The notes beneath the pieces are model-generated. The model worked only from the letters and a program-made list of their open reading frames with translations, did no database searches and was not told the DNA's origin. Positions 8,709-17,559 of a DNA stretch of 64,000 bases are shown here, piece after piece. The position numbers and the translations under genes were made by a program. This DNA is from Rhodospirillales bacterium (lineage in GTDB: Bacteria > Pseudomonadota > Alphaproteobacteria > Rhodospirillales > Defluviicoccaceae). The stretch spans positions 186,001 to 250,000 of the forward strand of contig JADJXQ010000005.1 in assembly GCA_016710335.1 (NCBI GenBank), in the 5' to 3' direction. The first letter of the stretch is position 1. Every line of letters begins with the position of its first letter.

Positions 8709-9908
8709 GTGCTGCCGATCGCGCCATTCTCCATCGCACGCCTGCCGCGCATCGTGTTCGGGGCCGGGACCATCGCAACCGCGCCGAAGGAGGTGCGGGC
8801 ATTCGGTGATCGGGCGCTGGTCGTAACGGGCGCCCGCTCGTTCCGGGCGTCGCCGCGCTGGCCGCTGCTGCTGGAGGGACTGGCGGACGAGGGCGTTGCC
8901 TGGTTCGATATCGCGGTCGAAGGTGAGCCGACGCCGGACATCGTCGACCAGGCCGTGGCGGAATTCAGTGAAAGCGGCATCGACGTTGTGGTCGGGATCG
9001 GCGGCGGCAGCGCCCTTGACGCCGCCAAGGCGATCGCCGGGATGCTTCCGCACGGCCGGTCGGTTGTCGACCATCTCGAAGGGCTGGGGATCGAGCGGCC
9101 CTACACCGGCCCGGCGGTGCCGTTCATCGCCGTGCCGACCACCGCCGGCACCGGCAGTGAAGCGACCAAGAACGCGGTACTCAGCCGCCAGGGGTCCGAC
9201 GGGTTCAAGAAATCGTTCCGGGACGAAGCGCTGGTCGCGCGTGTCGCCATCGTCGATCCGGAGTTGCTCGCCACCTGCTCGAGACCGGTCATCGCCGCCA
9301 ACGGCATGGATGCCTTTACCCAGTTGCTGGAGGCGTATGTTTCCAGCAACGCCAATGTGATGACGGATGCCCTCGCCTGGTCCGGGCTGGAAGCGTTCTG
9401 CGAGGGCTTCTTCGCCGCCTGGGAAGGAGACGACCTGTTCGCGGCGATGGCGGGCCGGTCGCGCACCGCCTATGCGTCTCTCGTCTCTGGAATTTGCCTT
9501 GCGCAGACCGGGCTGGGAGCGGTCCACGGACTCGCATCGCCGCTCGGCGCCTATTTCCCGATCCCGCACGGGGCCTGTTGCGGCACTCTTGTGGCGGAGG
9601 CAAGCGCCATCAACATCGCCGCGCTGAGAGAGCGCGACACCAACAATCCAGCCTTGATCAAGTACGCCCGCGCCGGCGCGCTGATGTCGGGCGCAGCGAG
9701 GAGCGGGCTCGACGGGAAATTGCAGGCTCTCGTCGACACCTTGCGAGAGTGGACGGAGCGCCTCTGCCTGCCCCGGCTCGGCGGCTTCGGCATGACCGAA
9801 GGCGATTTCGCGAGGGTCGTTGCCGGCAGTCGCGGCAGCTCGATGAAGACCAACCCGGTGGTGCTCACGGATGATGAAATCCGCGAAATCCTCGCGCGCC
9901 GACTGTAA
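8709..9908 (+). CDS. Iron-type (group III) alcohol dehydrogenase
   Basis: A 399-residue NAD(P)-dependent dehydrogenase starting at GTG. It shows the nucleotide-binding GIGGGSALDAAK, the family motif PTTAGTGSEAT, and two metal-binding His segments, AVHGLAS and IPHG. In the motif that normally reads DALTHAIEAY, the second ligand His is Gln here (NGMDAFTQLLEAY). That variant is seen in part of the family and may change metal preference. The substrate cannot be read from sequence. It sits between an ABM gene and a TRAP receptor on the same strand. Confidence 0.88.
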   Translation: MLPIAPFSIARLPRIVFGAGTIATAPKEVRAFGDRALVVTGARSFRASPRWPLLLEGLADEGVAWFDIAVEGEPTPDIVDQAVAEFSESGIDVVVGIGGGSALDAAKAIAGMLPHGRSVVDHLEGLGIERPYTGPAVPFIAVPTTAGTGSEATKNAVLSRQGSDGFKKSFRDEALVARVAIVDPELLATCSRPVIAANGMDAFTQLLEAYVSSNANVMTDALAWSGLEAFCEGFFAAWEGDDLFAAMAGRSRTAYASLVSGICLAQTGLGAVHGLASPLGAYFPIPHGACCGTLVAEASAINIAALRERDTNNPALIKYARAGALMSGAARSGLDGKLQALVDTLREWTERLCLPRLGGFGMTEGDFARVVAGSRGSSMKTNPVVLTDDEIREILARRL

Positions 9909-9996
9909 GCATGGCCGAGCTCATGGGCAGTTCAGCGCAAGGCGGTCTCCGCCTGCGAACTCGGCCGCGAACGCCCGCTGAAAGGGGTTGGTCTTG

Positions 9997-11034
9997 ATGC
10001 AGGCGCGCCGCCTGGGGAGAGGGATCAAGTTCGGCGCGATGCTGGCCGCCGCGCTGACGGTGTCGCTGGCCCTCGCGCAAGAGATCACCTTCCTCAGGAT
10101 CGGTACCGGAGACACGGGTGGCAGCTACTTCCCGATCGGCGGCATGATCGCGAACGCGATCAGCAACCCGCCCGGGTCGCTGGATTGCGGGATGGGCGGA
10201 AGCTGCGGGGTTCCCGGCCTGATCGCAACCGCGGTCGCGACGAAAGGTTCGGTGAGCAACGCCGCCGCGGTGGCCTCCGGAAAGCTCGATCTGGCGCTGA
10301 TCCAAGCCGATGTCGCGTACAACGCTTACGTCGGCAAGGGGATGTTCGCCGGCGAGGCGATGCCCAACCTGAACGCGGTCGGCAACCTGTTCCCGGAAAC
10401 GCTGCATGTCGTCGTTCGTCGCGACTCCGGGCTGATGACGGTCGCCGACCTCAAGGGATTGCGCGTGTCGCTCGGGGCGGAGGGCTCCGGCAGCTTGACC
10501 ACCGCCCGCTTGGTGCTGGCGGCCTCCGGCGTCGAAGAGGCCGCCTTGCGTGCTTCTTATGAAGAAGTTGGGCCGTCCGCCGATCTCCTCGAGGCCGGCA
10601 AGCTGGACGCCTTCTTCGTCGTCGGCGGGGTACCGATCAGCGCCGTCCAGCACCTCGCGGAACGCGTCCCGATCAAGCTGCTTTCGGTCATGGGTCACAC
10701 CGCCAGTTCGATCCGCAAGGCGCATCCCTCCCTCGGCACCGAAGTGATACCGGCCGAGAGCTACCCGGGGGTCGGCGCAGTGGTGACGGTCAAGGTCGGT
10801 GCGCAGCTGATCGTGGCGGCGGAGGCGAACGCCGACTTGGTCTACGGGATCACGATGGCGTTATGGCACCCCTCCACGCGGAAACTGCTCGAAACGGGTC
10901 CTCCCAACGGCAGGCAAATGCAACTGCACAGGGCTCTCGCCGGCATCGCCATTCCGCTTCACCCCGGCGCCGCCCGCTTTTACCGGGAGGTCGGCTTCAG
11001 TTTGCCCACCGCCGCATCGTCAACACCCGATTGA
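9997..11034 (+). CDS. TAXI-family TRAP transporter solute-binding protein
   Basis: A 345-residue periplasmic receptor. The N-terminal 28 residues form a signal peptide ending near LALAQ. The mature N-terminus FLRIGTGDTGGSYFPIGGMIA is the TAXI signature, and QADVAYNAYVG and LFPETLHVVVR are typical later segments. TAXI receptors deliver ligands, often dicarboxylates or glutamate, to a fused TRAP permease. I chose ATG 9997 with AAAGGGG nine bases upstream. No TRAP permease gene is in the window, so this is an orphan receptor, perhaps serving a permease elsewhere. It overlaps the convergent YdjM gene by 38 bases. Confidence 0.9.
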   Translation: MQARRLGRGIKFGAMLAAALTVSLALAQEITFLRIGTGDTGGSYFPIGGMIANAISNPPGSLDCGMGGSCGVPGLIATAVATKGSVSNAAAVASGKLDLALIQADVAYNAYVGKGMFAGEAMPNLNAVGNLFPETLHVVVRRDSGLMTVADLKGLRVSLGAEGSGSLTTARLVLAASGVEEAALRASYEEVGPSADLLEAGKLDAFFVVGGVPISAVQHLAERVPIKLLSVMGHTASSIRKAHPSLGTEVIPAESYPGVGAVVTVKVGAQLIVAAEANADLVYGITMALWHPSTRKLLETGPPNGRQMQLHRALAGIAIPLHPGAARFYREVGFSLPTAASSTPD

Positions 11035-11611
11035 CGATCGGCCACCTGATGGGGCCGCCGACTGGCCCGGGCGAAGACAACGGCCGCGGCCGTCGCCTGA
11101 ACAGCCACCAGGTTGCCAGCAACAGCGGCGTGTATGCGGCCAACTCCTTGGGAATTTCCATGAGGTTGCGGACGGAGAACAACTCGCCGAGGAGCGTCAG
11201 GGCGTCGGCGCCGGGCGAGGCGTGAATATCGGCGGCGATCGGCGCCCAGGCGATCGGCACGAAGTCCAGCGACAGTGGCCAGAGCCAGGGAATCCACGGC
11301 ATGTCGAGCGCCAGGTGACTGCCATACGCAATGGCGCCGACGACCGTCGCGCGCAAGGGCTGTTTCGTGACCCATCGCGCCGCGATGAAAACGATGCCGG
11401 CGAAGACGAAGAGCCCGAGCAGGGAATGGGTGGCCAAGCGATGATACCTCGCCGGCTCGTTCATGAGCAGCCCGGGAAGGTGGTCCAGATCCGGGGCGTT
11501 GGCGGCGAACACGGCGAAAGCGTACCATAGCCAACGATTGCAGACCCTGCCCCCGCAGGCGCCGCTCGCCACTGTCAGCCCCAACAGGGCATGGCCGATC
11601 GAGGTTGCCAC
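10997..11611 (-). CDS. YdjM/DUF457-like membrane-bound metal-dependent hydrolase
   Basis: A 204-residue multi-pass membrane protein. It starts MATSIGHALLGL, carries APDLDH near residue 40, RLATHSLLG near residue 60 and SHLALDMP near residue 103. The H, D-x-D-H, T-H-S and H-x2-x-D residues are the metal-binding pattern of the PF04307 family. E. coli YdjM is LexA-regulated, but the reaction is unknown, and no LexA site was identified here. The gene is transcribed alone, with its 3' end inside that of the TAXI receptor. Confidence 0.8.
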   Translation of the reverse strand: MATSIGHALLGLTVASGACGGRVCNRWLWYAFAVFAANAPDLDHLPGLLMNEPARYHRLATHSLLGLFVFAGIVFIAARWVTKQPLRATVVGAIAYGSHLALDMPWIPWLWPLSLDFVPIAWAPIAADIHASPGADALTLLGELFSVRNLMEIPKELAAYTPLLLATWWLFRRRPRPLSSPGPVGGPIRWPIVNRVLTMRRWAN

Positions 11612-11745
11612 GATAACGCCCCTTCAGTGCCGGTGACGGCGACTCCGGCGGAGTCGCCACGGCCTTTATGGCGCTATCGTATGACCAGGGCGTTAAGGCA
11701 GGAACTTTCGGGCCAGGGAGCGCGGATACGCGCCGCGCGGCGCCG

Positions 11746-12123
11746 TCAGGCGGCCGGGGGTACGGGCTCTTGGAATTGCGGCTGCAGGACGCCGCCCTGC
11801 AATTCGACGCGGAGCCGGGTGATCTCCCCCTCGACCGCGGCCATCTCAAGGAAGTTACCGGGTTGCGCGCGCTTGCAGACCTTGCATATTTTCGCCGCGC
11901 GGCGGATGACCGCGCCACAATGTCGGCAGGGTCGGGTTTCCGCCGTCGCCGCATGGAGCCCCGTCAGCGGCGACCCTGCCGCCTTGGCCGCCTTCTTGCG
12001 CTGACGTAGCGCCCGCCGGATGCTGACGCGTTCCGCCTCGAGATCGGCGACCATCCCTTTGAGCCGGCTGACATCGGACTTCAGACACTTCAATTCCTCG
12101 CGGTAGTCGTCAAAAGCAAACAT
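11746..12123 (-). CDS. Small coiled-coil zinc-ribbon protein, unknown function
   Basis: 125 residues, not recognised as a named family. Residues about 5-45 form a charged heptad-like coiled coil, followed by a C-x2-C...C-x2-C zinc ribbon (CRHCGAV, ICKVCKRAQ, residues about 66-86) and a second helical stretch. Start ATG 12123 is clear. The gene 22 bases upstream (12145-12612) also ends in a treble-clef-like C-x2-C pair, so the two look like a functional pair. A structural or nucleic-acid-binding role is possible, but nothing shows it. Confidence 0.6.
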   Translation of the reverse strand: MFAFDDYREELKCLKSDVSRLKGMVADLEAERVSIRRALRQRKKAAKAAGSPLTGLHAATAETRPCRHCGAVIRRAAKICKVCKRAQPGNFLEMAAVEGEITRLRVELQGGVLQPQFQEPVPPAA

Positions 12124-12144
12124 GTTCGGTCCTCCGGCTCATGC

Positions 12145-12612
12145 TCACGCCTGCTTCTTGCCGGCGGTGTTCGAAGCGCCGTGCTGCATCTGGACGTAAT
12201 CATTCAGCCTGCGAACGTTCGGTTTCTCGCAATGCCGGCAAACCAACGCGGTCGCCGGCATGGTCTCGTCACAGAAATAGCAGCGCGACGCGTCGCCGGA
12301 ACTGTTGCTGCTGCCAAAGGACCGGGACGCGTCGCCGCGCAGTGACGGCGAGGAAGCGACCGGCATCATCCCGCCGAGTTCGCGCCTCAGCATCGCACAT
12401 TCGGCGCGCAATTTGTTGATCCGCGCGTGGACCCGCACCCGAGTTCGCCGCAAAGCTCGCAGCCGTGCGGTGCGCGCCATGAAAAACAGGAGGCGGGTCC
12501 CCACCCACGCAGTCGCCGACGCTGCCAAAGCGCCAACCACGCTCGCAAGGGCCCAGGCGTCGCCCCTCGACAAGGATTGGACAAAGCCCCTCAGGCTGTC
12601 AGTAGCATCCAT
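12145..12612 (-). CDS. Membrane-anchored zinc-ribbon protein, unknown function
   Basis: 155 residues with one probable transmembrane segment at about 21-46 (ALASVVGALAASATAWVG and following), a basic Arg-rich coiled region at about 48-80, a Ser-rich linker, and a C-terminal zinc ribbon CYFCDETMPATALVCRHC. The family is not recognised. The layout of anchor, helix and cytoplasmic ribbon resembles bacterial scaffold proteins, but this is only resemblance. It is probably co-transcribed with the zinc-ribbon gene downstream. Confidence 0.55.
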   Translation of the reverse strand: MDATDSLRGFVQSLSRGDAWALASVVGALAASATAWVGTRLLFFMARTARLRALRRTRVRVHARINKLRAECAMLRRELGGMMPVASSPSLRGDASRSFGSSNSSGDASRCYFCDETMPATALVCRHCEKPNVRRLNDYVQMQHGASNTAGKKQA

Positions 12613-12898
12613 GACTTATGTTCCCTGCTTTCGAGGCTAATCTTCCGTCGGCATATTCCGCTGGGCCGGGCAGGAGACGAATGAACTGGATAGGAACTCT
12701 CTCGCCGTTGTGAATGCGCAGGCACCACTGGTAATGCACCATGCTGCATGCTGTTCCACAGCGCGAACTGAAGATGATTTCAACATTGTCCGCCCCGCCT
12801 CCAGCATGTGCTGTGATTGCCCGGAGCCGTTCGTCACCCCTTGCCGGGGATAGTACCGCATCCAGGGCCCTTGGCGACGCTATCCGCAAAAGCCCCAC
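12599..12898 (-). CDS. Possible small protein, doubtful
   Basis: A GTG-started 99-codon frame occupies most of the gap between the RND operon and the zinc-ribbon pair. It includes a Cys- and aromatic-containing middle (CGTACSMVHYQWCLRIHNG). A plausible minus-strand promoter lies just upstream, and the 3' end overlaps the next start by 14 bases. There is no recognised domain, and a competing frame covers the same bases, so it may be chance. Confidence 0.22.
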   Translation of the reverse strand: MGLLRIASPRALDAVLSPARGDERLRAITAHAGGGADNVEIIFSSRCGTACSMVHYQWCLRIHNGERVPIQFIRLLPGPAEYADGRLASKAGNISHGCY

Positions 12899-12923
12899 GA
12901 TGCTGTGATCTACTTCACGTTCC

Positions 12924-12952
12924 TATACAATACCTGGACTTCGATCTGTAAA
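12924..12952 (-). promoter_or_regulatory. Candidate promoter for the zinc-ribbon pair
   Basis: On the minus strand TTTACA (12952-12947) and TGTATA (12929-12924) are separated by 17 bases. It is the best sigma-70-like match in the AT-richer part of the 427-base gap 12613-13039. Apart from the doubtful small frame and this promoter, I see nothing in that gap. Confidence 0.4.
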
Positions 12953-13039
12953 CACATTTTTGACAATATCGCTCAACAACACACGATTCGCTCATCACGA
13001 TTTGTTTCCGAGTATGATGCGATGGCAGGTGATGGCCCC

Positions 13040-16000
13040 TCACTTCAACGTCGGAGCGCGAGCCGCGTCGGATCGCGACAGGCTGGCCAGTCCCGCGTCA
13101 TCCAGCACCGCGTAGACGGCGGGCACGAGAACCAGAACGATGACAGTCGAGGCCATCAACCCGAATGCCAGAGACGCCACCAACGGCACCAGAACCTGGG
13201 CCTGGAGGCTGCGCTCGAACAGGAGCGGCAGTATCCCGACGACGGTCGTCAGAGACGTCAGGAGCACCGCGCGAAACCGCTGGCGGCTGGCTGCCGTCGC
13301 CGCCGTCTCGGCGGTCAGGCCCTCGCCGACATTGCGTTTGACGAACAGGACGAGGAGGATCGAATCGTTGACGACGATGCCGGCGAGCGAGGCGGCGCCG
13401 AGCGCGCTCGGCATGGACAAATCGAGCCCGATGAACAGGTGCCCCAACACCACGCCTATAGCCGCCGAAGGGATGGCCAGCATGACGATGACCGGCTCCA
13501 CGTAGCTGCGGAACTGAAAACTCAGCAGCACGAAGATGCCGAACAGCCCGATGAGAAACGCGCGGCGCATGGAAGCGCCCGTTTCGCGTTGAGTTTTGGC
13601 TTGGCCTTCGAGAGAGACACGGACATCAGGAAAGCGCTCTGCAAGCGTCGGCAGAAAGCGCGCCCTCGTATCCGCCATGACTTCGTTGGTGTTGATGATC
13701 TCCGGATCGACGTCGCCGCGCAACGTGACGGTGCGGACGCCCTCGATGCGGGCGATGCGGGCAACGCCGCGCCCGGCTTCGACAATCGCCACCGCTGATA
13801 GCGGCGCTTGCTCGCCGTTCGGCAGGGTCACCGCGAAGTCATCCACTTCGGCGAGACTGTTCTGGCCGTCCGCACTGAGCCGCACGTCGATCTCGAAGTT
13901 CTCGGGACCAACCTGGATTTCCTTCGCCGTCATCCCGTGGAACGCGGCGCGCAGCTGTTGGGCCAGCGTTGCGGCGTCGATCCCGAGCGCCATCGCGCCG
14001 TCGCGCAAGCGGAGCCGGAGCTCCGGCTTACCGGGGCGCAGATCGTCCTGCAGATCGGCAACGCCCGGATAGCGGCCGAGCCAGGCGGCCAAATCCTCGG
14101 CCGCGGCCTTGATCTGCCCCAGGTCCCGTCCTTCCAGCCGGACCTCAATTGGAATGCCGGCGGGGCCGATCTGCGGCTCCGTGAACGTGAGGGCGAGAAC
14201 GTCGGGAATCGTGCCGGACTCCCGTCGCCAGCGGCTGAGAACGTCGGCGAGGCGGGCGTTCCGCTGTTCCGCATGCAACAAGTCGACGCTGACCGAGGCT
14301 ACATGCGGGCCGGTCTCGAACGCGTCCGCGTTTCGGTTGTACTGGACCAGCACGTTGCGGATCAGCGACTGCCCACCGGGTTGGTCCGGCGCGAACGCGG
14401 CATCGGTGCGCTCGAGCGCCGCGACGATGTGTTCGACCACGCCTTCGGTGCGATCCAGCGGCGTTCCCTGCGGCAGGAGAATGCGGGCCTCGATGACGTC
14501 CCCGTCCAGTTCCGGGAACGCCCGAAACTTGACGGTGCCGCCGACGACGAGGCTGACGGAGACGAGGAACGCCATGATAACCAGCCCGAGCGTCAGGTAG
14601 CGCCACGCCACGGCAACATCCACGAGTCGTCCCAGGATCCGCTCTCGCGCCCAGTCGAAACCGGCATCGAAGCGCCTTCGGAATGCGTTTTCCCGAGTGC
14701 TGCCGACGCTGTGCCCGATGTGATGCGGCAACACCGCGAACGCCTCGATCAGGCTGACCGCGAGAGTCACGATCAGCACGACCGGCACCACGCGCAGAAC
14801 CTGGCCGAGGTCCCCTTCCAGAAAAGCCAACGGCCCGAACACGCACACGGAGGTAATGAACGACGAGAAGACGCCCGCAGCGACTTCGTGGGTGCCGTCC
14901 ACCGCCGCCGCCGCCGCCGTCTTGCCGCGGCCCATATGATGGGCGATGTTCTCGGCGATAACGATGGAATCGTCCATGATCAGGCCGATCGCGATCAACA
15001 GCGCCACCATCGTCAGCATGTTGATGGAGTAGTCGATAGCCACCAGTACGAACACCGTTCCCAGGAACGACGCCGGCAGTCCCATCGCCACCCAGAAGGC
15101 GAAGCGGAACGAAAAGAACAGCCACAGCACCAGAAACACCAGCCCAAGCCCCATCGCGCCGTTTTCCAGGAGCATGGTCAGCCGGTCCTCGACGATCGAG
15201 GCGACGTCGCGGGTCAGCGCCAGGGTCACGCCGGGCGGCGACGTGCGGCGTTCGGAGATCACGAAGTCGCGCACCGCCTCGACCACGGTGAGGGTGTCCT
15301 GATCCTTGGTCTTGTTGACCTGCAGGAGCGCGGCGCGCTGCCCGTTCAGGAAGACCCGTTCTTCCTCCGTCTCGAAACGGTCGACGATCTCGGCGATCTC
15401 TCCCAGCCGCAGTTCGGCGCCGGTCGCCCCGCCGAGGATCACCAGGTCCGCGAAGCCGCGCGGATCGCGACGTTCGTCGGCGAAGCGCACCAGGACGTCG
15501 CGCTCGCGGGTCTCCACGGTGCCGGACGGCAGGTCGACGCTCTGGCGCTCGACGATGGTGGCGACGTCACTGACGCTGAGGCCGTAGCGGCGGAGCGCCA
15601 CCGCATCGAGGCTGATGCGGATCTGGCGTTGCGAAAAGCCGAGCACCTCCACCTGGCTCACCGCATTGAGCCGGATCAGCCGATCGCGGACCTGCTCGGC
15701 GTAGACCTTGAGATCCGGTTCCGCCATCGGTCCGGCCACGGCGATCGAGATAACGATGTCGGTGCGCGCCAGTTGGCGAATGACCGGCGCCTCGATCAAG
15801 TCCGGGAAGTCGTCGATGGCGTCGATCTCGGTCTTGACGTCGGTCATGAAACGATTGACGTCGCCGCCAGCCACCATCTCGATGGTCGCCGTCCCGACGT
15901 TCTCCCGCGCCTCGCAGCGGATCTCCTCCACTTCGGTAAGAGCGTCGACGGCGTCCTCGATGCGCTGGCAGATCGCCTCTTCGATCATCTCTGCGCTGGC

Positions 16001-16153
16001 GCCGGGATAGACGATCGAGACGCTGATCCGGTCGGGGCTGAAGTCGGGGAAGGTCTCGCGGCGCAGTTGGGGGAGCGCCGCGAGGCCGAGCGCCATGAAC
16101 AGCAGCATCAGGAGGTTTGCCGCCGTCGGATGCCCGGCGAAGTACCGGATCAT
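13040..16153 (-). CDS. RND efflux transporter permease (AcrB/MexB-like)
   Basis: A 1037-residue inner-membrane proton-driven exporter. The N-terminal transmembrane helix is followed by the first periplasmic domain (SIVYPGASAEMIEEAI). TM4 carries the proton-relay pair in IGLIMDDSIVIAENI, and the second half repeats the fold (GAASLAGIVVNDSILL). I chose ATG 16153, giving MIRYFAGHPTAANLL, because it overlaps the stop of the adaptor gene as ATGA; an in-frame start eight codons earlier is less likely. Together with the adaptor and the lipoprotein upstream it forms one operon. No TolC-type channel is in the window. The sequence type (ETFPDFSPD, ENVGTATIEM) belongs to the large uncharacterised RND group, and the substrate is unknown. 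Confidence 0.94.
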   Translation of the reverse strand: MIRYFAGHPTAANLLMLLFMALGLAALPQLRRETFPDFSPDRISVSIVYPGASAEMIEEAICQRIEDAVDALTEVEEIRCEARENVGTATIEMVAGGDVNRFMTDVKTEIDAIDDFPDLIEAPVIRQLARTDIVISIAVAGPMAEPDLKVYAEQVRDRLIRLNAVSQVEVLGFSQRQIRISLDAVALRRYGLSVSDVATIVERQSVDLPSGTVETRERDVLVRFADERRDPRGFADLVILGGATGAELRLGEIAEIVDRFETEEERVFLNGQRAALLQVNKTKDQDTLTVVEAVRDFVISERRTSPPGVTLALTRDVASIVEDRLTMLLENGAMGLGLVFLVLWLFFSFRFAFWVAMGLPASFLGTVFVLVAIDYSINMLTMVALLIAIGLIMDDSIVIAENIAHHMGRGKTAAAAAVDGTHEVAAGVFSSFITSVCVFGPLAFLEGDLGQVLRVVPVVLIVTLAVSLIEAFAVLPHHIGHSVGSTRENAFRRRFDAGFDWARERILGRLVDVAVAWRYLTLGLVIMAFLVSVSLVVGGTVKFRAFPELDGDVIEARILLPQGTPLDRTEGVVEHIVAALERTDAAFAPDQPGGQSLIRNVLVQYNRNADAFETGPHVASVSVDLLHAEQRNARLADVLSRWRRESGTIPDVLALTFTEPQIGPAGIPIEVRLEGRDLGQIKAAAEDLAAWLGRYPGVADLQDDLRPGKPELRLRLRDGAMALGIDAATLAQQLRAAFHGMTAKEIQVGPENFEIDVRLSADGQNSLAEVDDFAVTLPNGEQAPLSAVAIVEAGRGVARIARIEGVRTVTLRGDVDPEIINTNEVMADTRARFLPTLAERFPDVRVSLEGQAKTQRETGASMRRAFLIGLFGIFVLLSFQFRSYVEPVIVMLAIPSAAIGVVLGHLFIGLDLSMPSALGAASLAGIVVNDSILLVLFVKRNVGEGLTAETAATAASRQRFRAVLLTSLTTVVGILPLLFERSLQAQVLVPLVASLAFGLMASTVIVLVLVPAVYAVLDDAGLASLSRSDAARAPTLK

Positions 16154-17550
16154 GGCCGGGCTTCCTGCGGCCGCCAAGCCGAGCCGCTTCCTTCCGGCGG
16201 ACCATCTTCGACATCGTCATCGTCACTGCGGGTGGGCGCCAGCAACATGCCATTGATGGCAGGAATGAGATCGGACACCACCACCCGCTCACCGGGCGCG
16301 ATGCCGGATCGGATCACCACTTCATCGCCCTGCACCGGCCCGACGATCACCGGCCGCACGATCAAGCGATCCTCGCCGTCGGCGATGTAGACTAGTGGCG
16401 CGTCGGGGGAGCCGTGCAGCGCGACGCGCGGGATGACGATGCGGTCCGGCCGGGGCGGACCGGTCAAATCGACCTGGACATACATGTTCTTGATCAAAGG
16501 CGGTTTCTCGCCTGGGACGGCTTGACGGTAAGGCTCGTCCACGGCGACCACGACACCGACGGTGCGGGTTTCCGGATCCAGCGACGGGCTGATGCGGTCG
16601 ACACGCGCATTCCAGCTTGCGGTGACGCTACCGGTGCGAAGGTGCACGCGCGCGTCCAGACCGAACTGCTTCGGAACCTGGCCGATCTCGCTGGCGCTGA
16701 GCTGCCGGAGATCGACGTCACCGCGGACCAGGGCCGCCATCTGCTCGATCGGCACCTGCGCCGCGACCTCGGCCACGTCGATGCTGTCGGCCACGGCGAG
16801 CACCTCGCCGACGCTGACGTACTGGTTCTGCTCCGCGCGCACTTCTGCGATGCGCGCGTCGAACGGGACGGCGAGGGCAGTGCGTTGCAGGTTGAGGCGA
16901 GCTTCGCCCAGGCGGGCCTCATTGAGCGCCACCGTCGCCTCGAGCACCTGACGCCGTGCGGGCAAAACGTTGAGCTGGTTCTCCAGCTCCTGAACCTTTT
17001 GGCGCGCGAGGAGCACGGCCTGCTCCGCCTCGTCGACGACACTCTCGCTGACGTTGCCGCGCTGCAGGAGGGAACGTTTCCGCGCCAGGTCGTCCTTCGC
17101 AAGCTCATCCATGCGCCGCTCGATGTCCAGCGACACCCGGGTGTTCTGCTCGTTGATATCGAGTTCGGCAAGCTCCGCCTTGACGCTTTGGATGGACGCC
17201 TGGATTTGCGCGGCGCGGAGCTTGTAGTCCGACGGATCGATGCGGAAGATGACGGTGCCGGCGTCGAACAGCCTGCCCGCTTCCAGGTCGGGGTGACGCT
17301 CGCTGATCGTGCCGCTGACCTGCGCCACCCCATTCCACACGGATCCGGGTTCGGCGAAGCCGTAGCCGACGGCGCGCGGCACAAAGTCGGTCGGCCTTGC
17401 CTCGATCACCCGCACCGGCCGGGCAATCTCCCGCGCTGCACCCTGCTCCGGCACCTCACGGCCGCGAAGCTGGATCGCCAGGAACGCCACACCCACGACG
17501 ATCGGCGGCAGGAGCAGAAGGCGACGCCAGCGGGACCGCTTGTCCGGCAT
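16150..17550 (-). CDS. RND periplasmic adaptor (membrane fusion) protein
   Basis: 466 residues. An N-terminal membrane anchor (residues about 10-27) is followed by a lipoyl-like half (GTVIFRIDPSDYKL), a coiled-coil hairpin (about 115-210, rich in Glu/Arg/Leu), the second lipoyl half (RTALAVPFDARIAEV), and a C-terminal beta-barrel region (PRVALHG, VVVSDLIPAINGM). Adaptors of this kind link the RND pump to an outer-membrane channel. The acidic tail (RSDDDDVEDG) is unusual but probably harmless. Its stop overlaps the permease start by four bases. Confidence 0.93.
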   Translation of the reverse strand: MPDKRSRWRRLLLLPPIVVGVAFLAIQLRGREVPEQGAAREIARPVRVIEARPTDFVPRAVGYGFAEPGSVWNGVAQVSGTISERHPDLEAGRLFDAGTVIFRIDPSDYKLRAAQIQASIQSVKAELAELDINEQNTRVSLDIERRMDELAKDDLARKRSLLQRGNVSESVVDEAEQAVLLARQKVQELENQLNVLPARRQVLEATVALNEARLGEARLNLQRTALAVPFDARIAEVRAEQNQYVSVGEVLAVADSIDVAEVAAQVPIEQMAALVRGDVDLRQLSASEIGQVPKQFGLDARVHLRTGSVTASWNARVDRISPSLDPETRTVGVVVAVDEPYRQAVPGEKPPLIKNMYVQVDLTGPPRPDRIVIPRVALHGSPDAPLVYIADGEDRLIVRPVIVGPVQGDEVVIRSGIAPGERVVVSDLIPAINGMLLAPTRSDDDDVEDGPPEGSGSAWRPQEARP

Positions 17551-17559
17551 GATCGAGAT

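Noticed and set aside
13808..16390. 860-codon plus-strand frame over the RND permease
   Set aside because: It lies antisense to a clear RND permease and is rich in Arg/His/Glu with no domain. It is a product of high GC at third positions.
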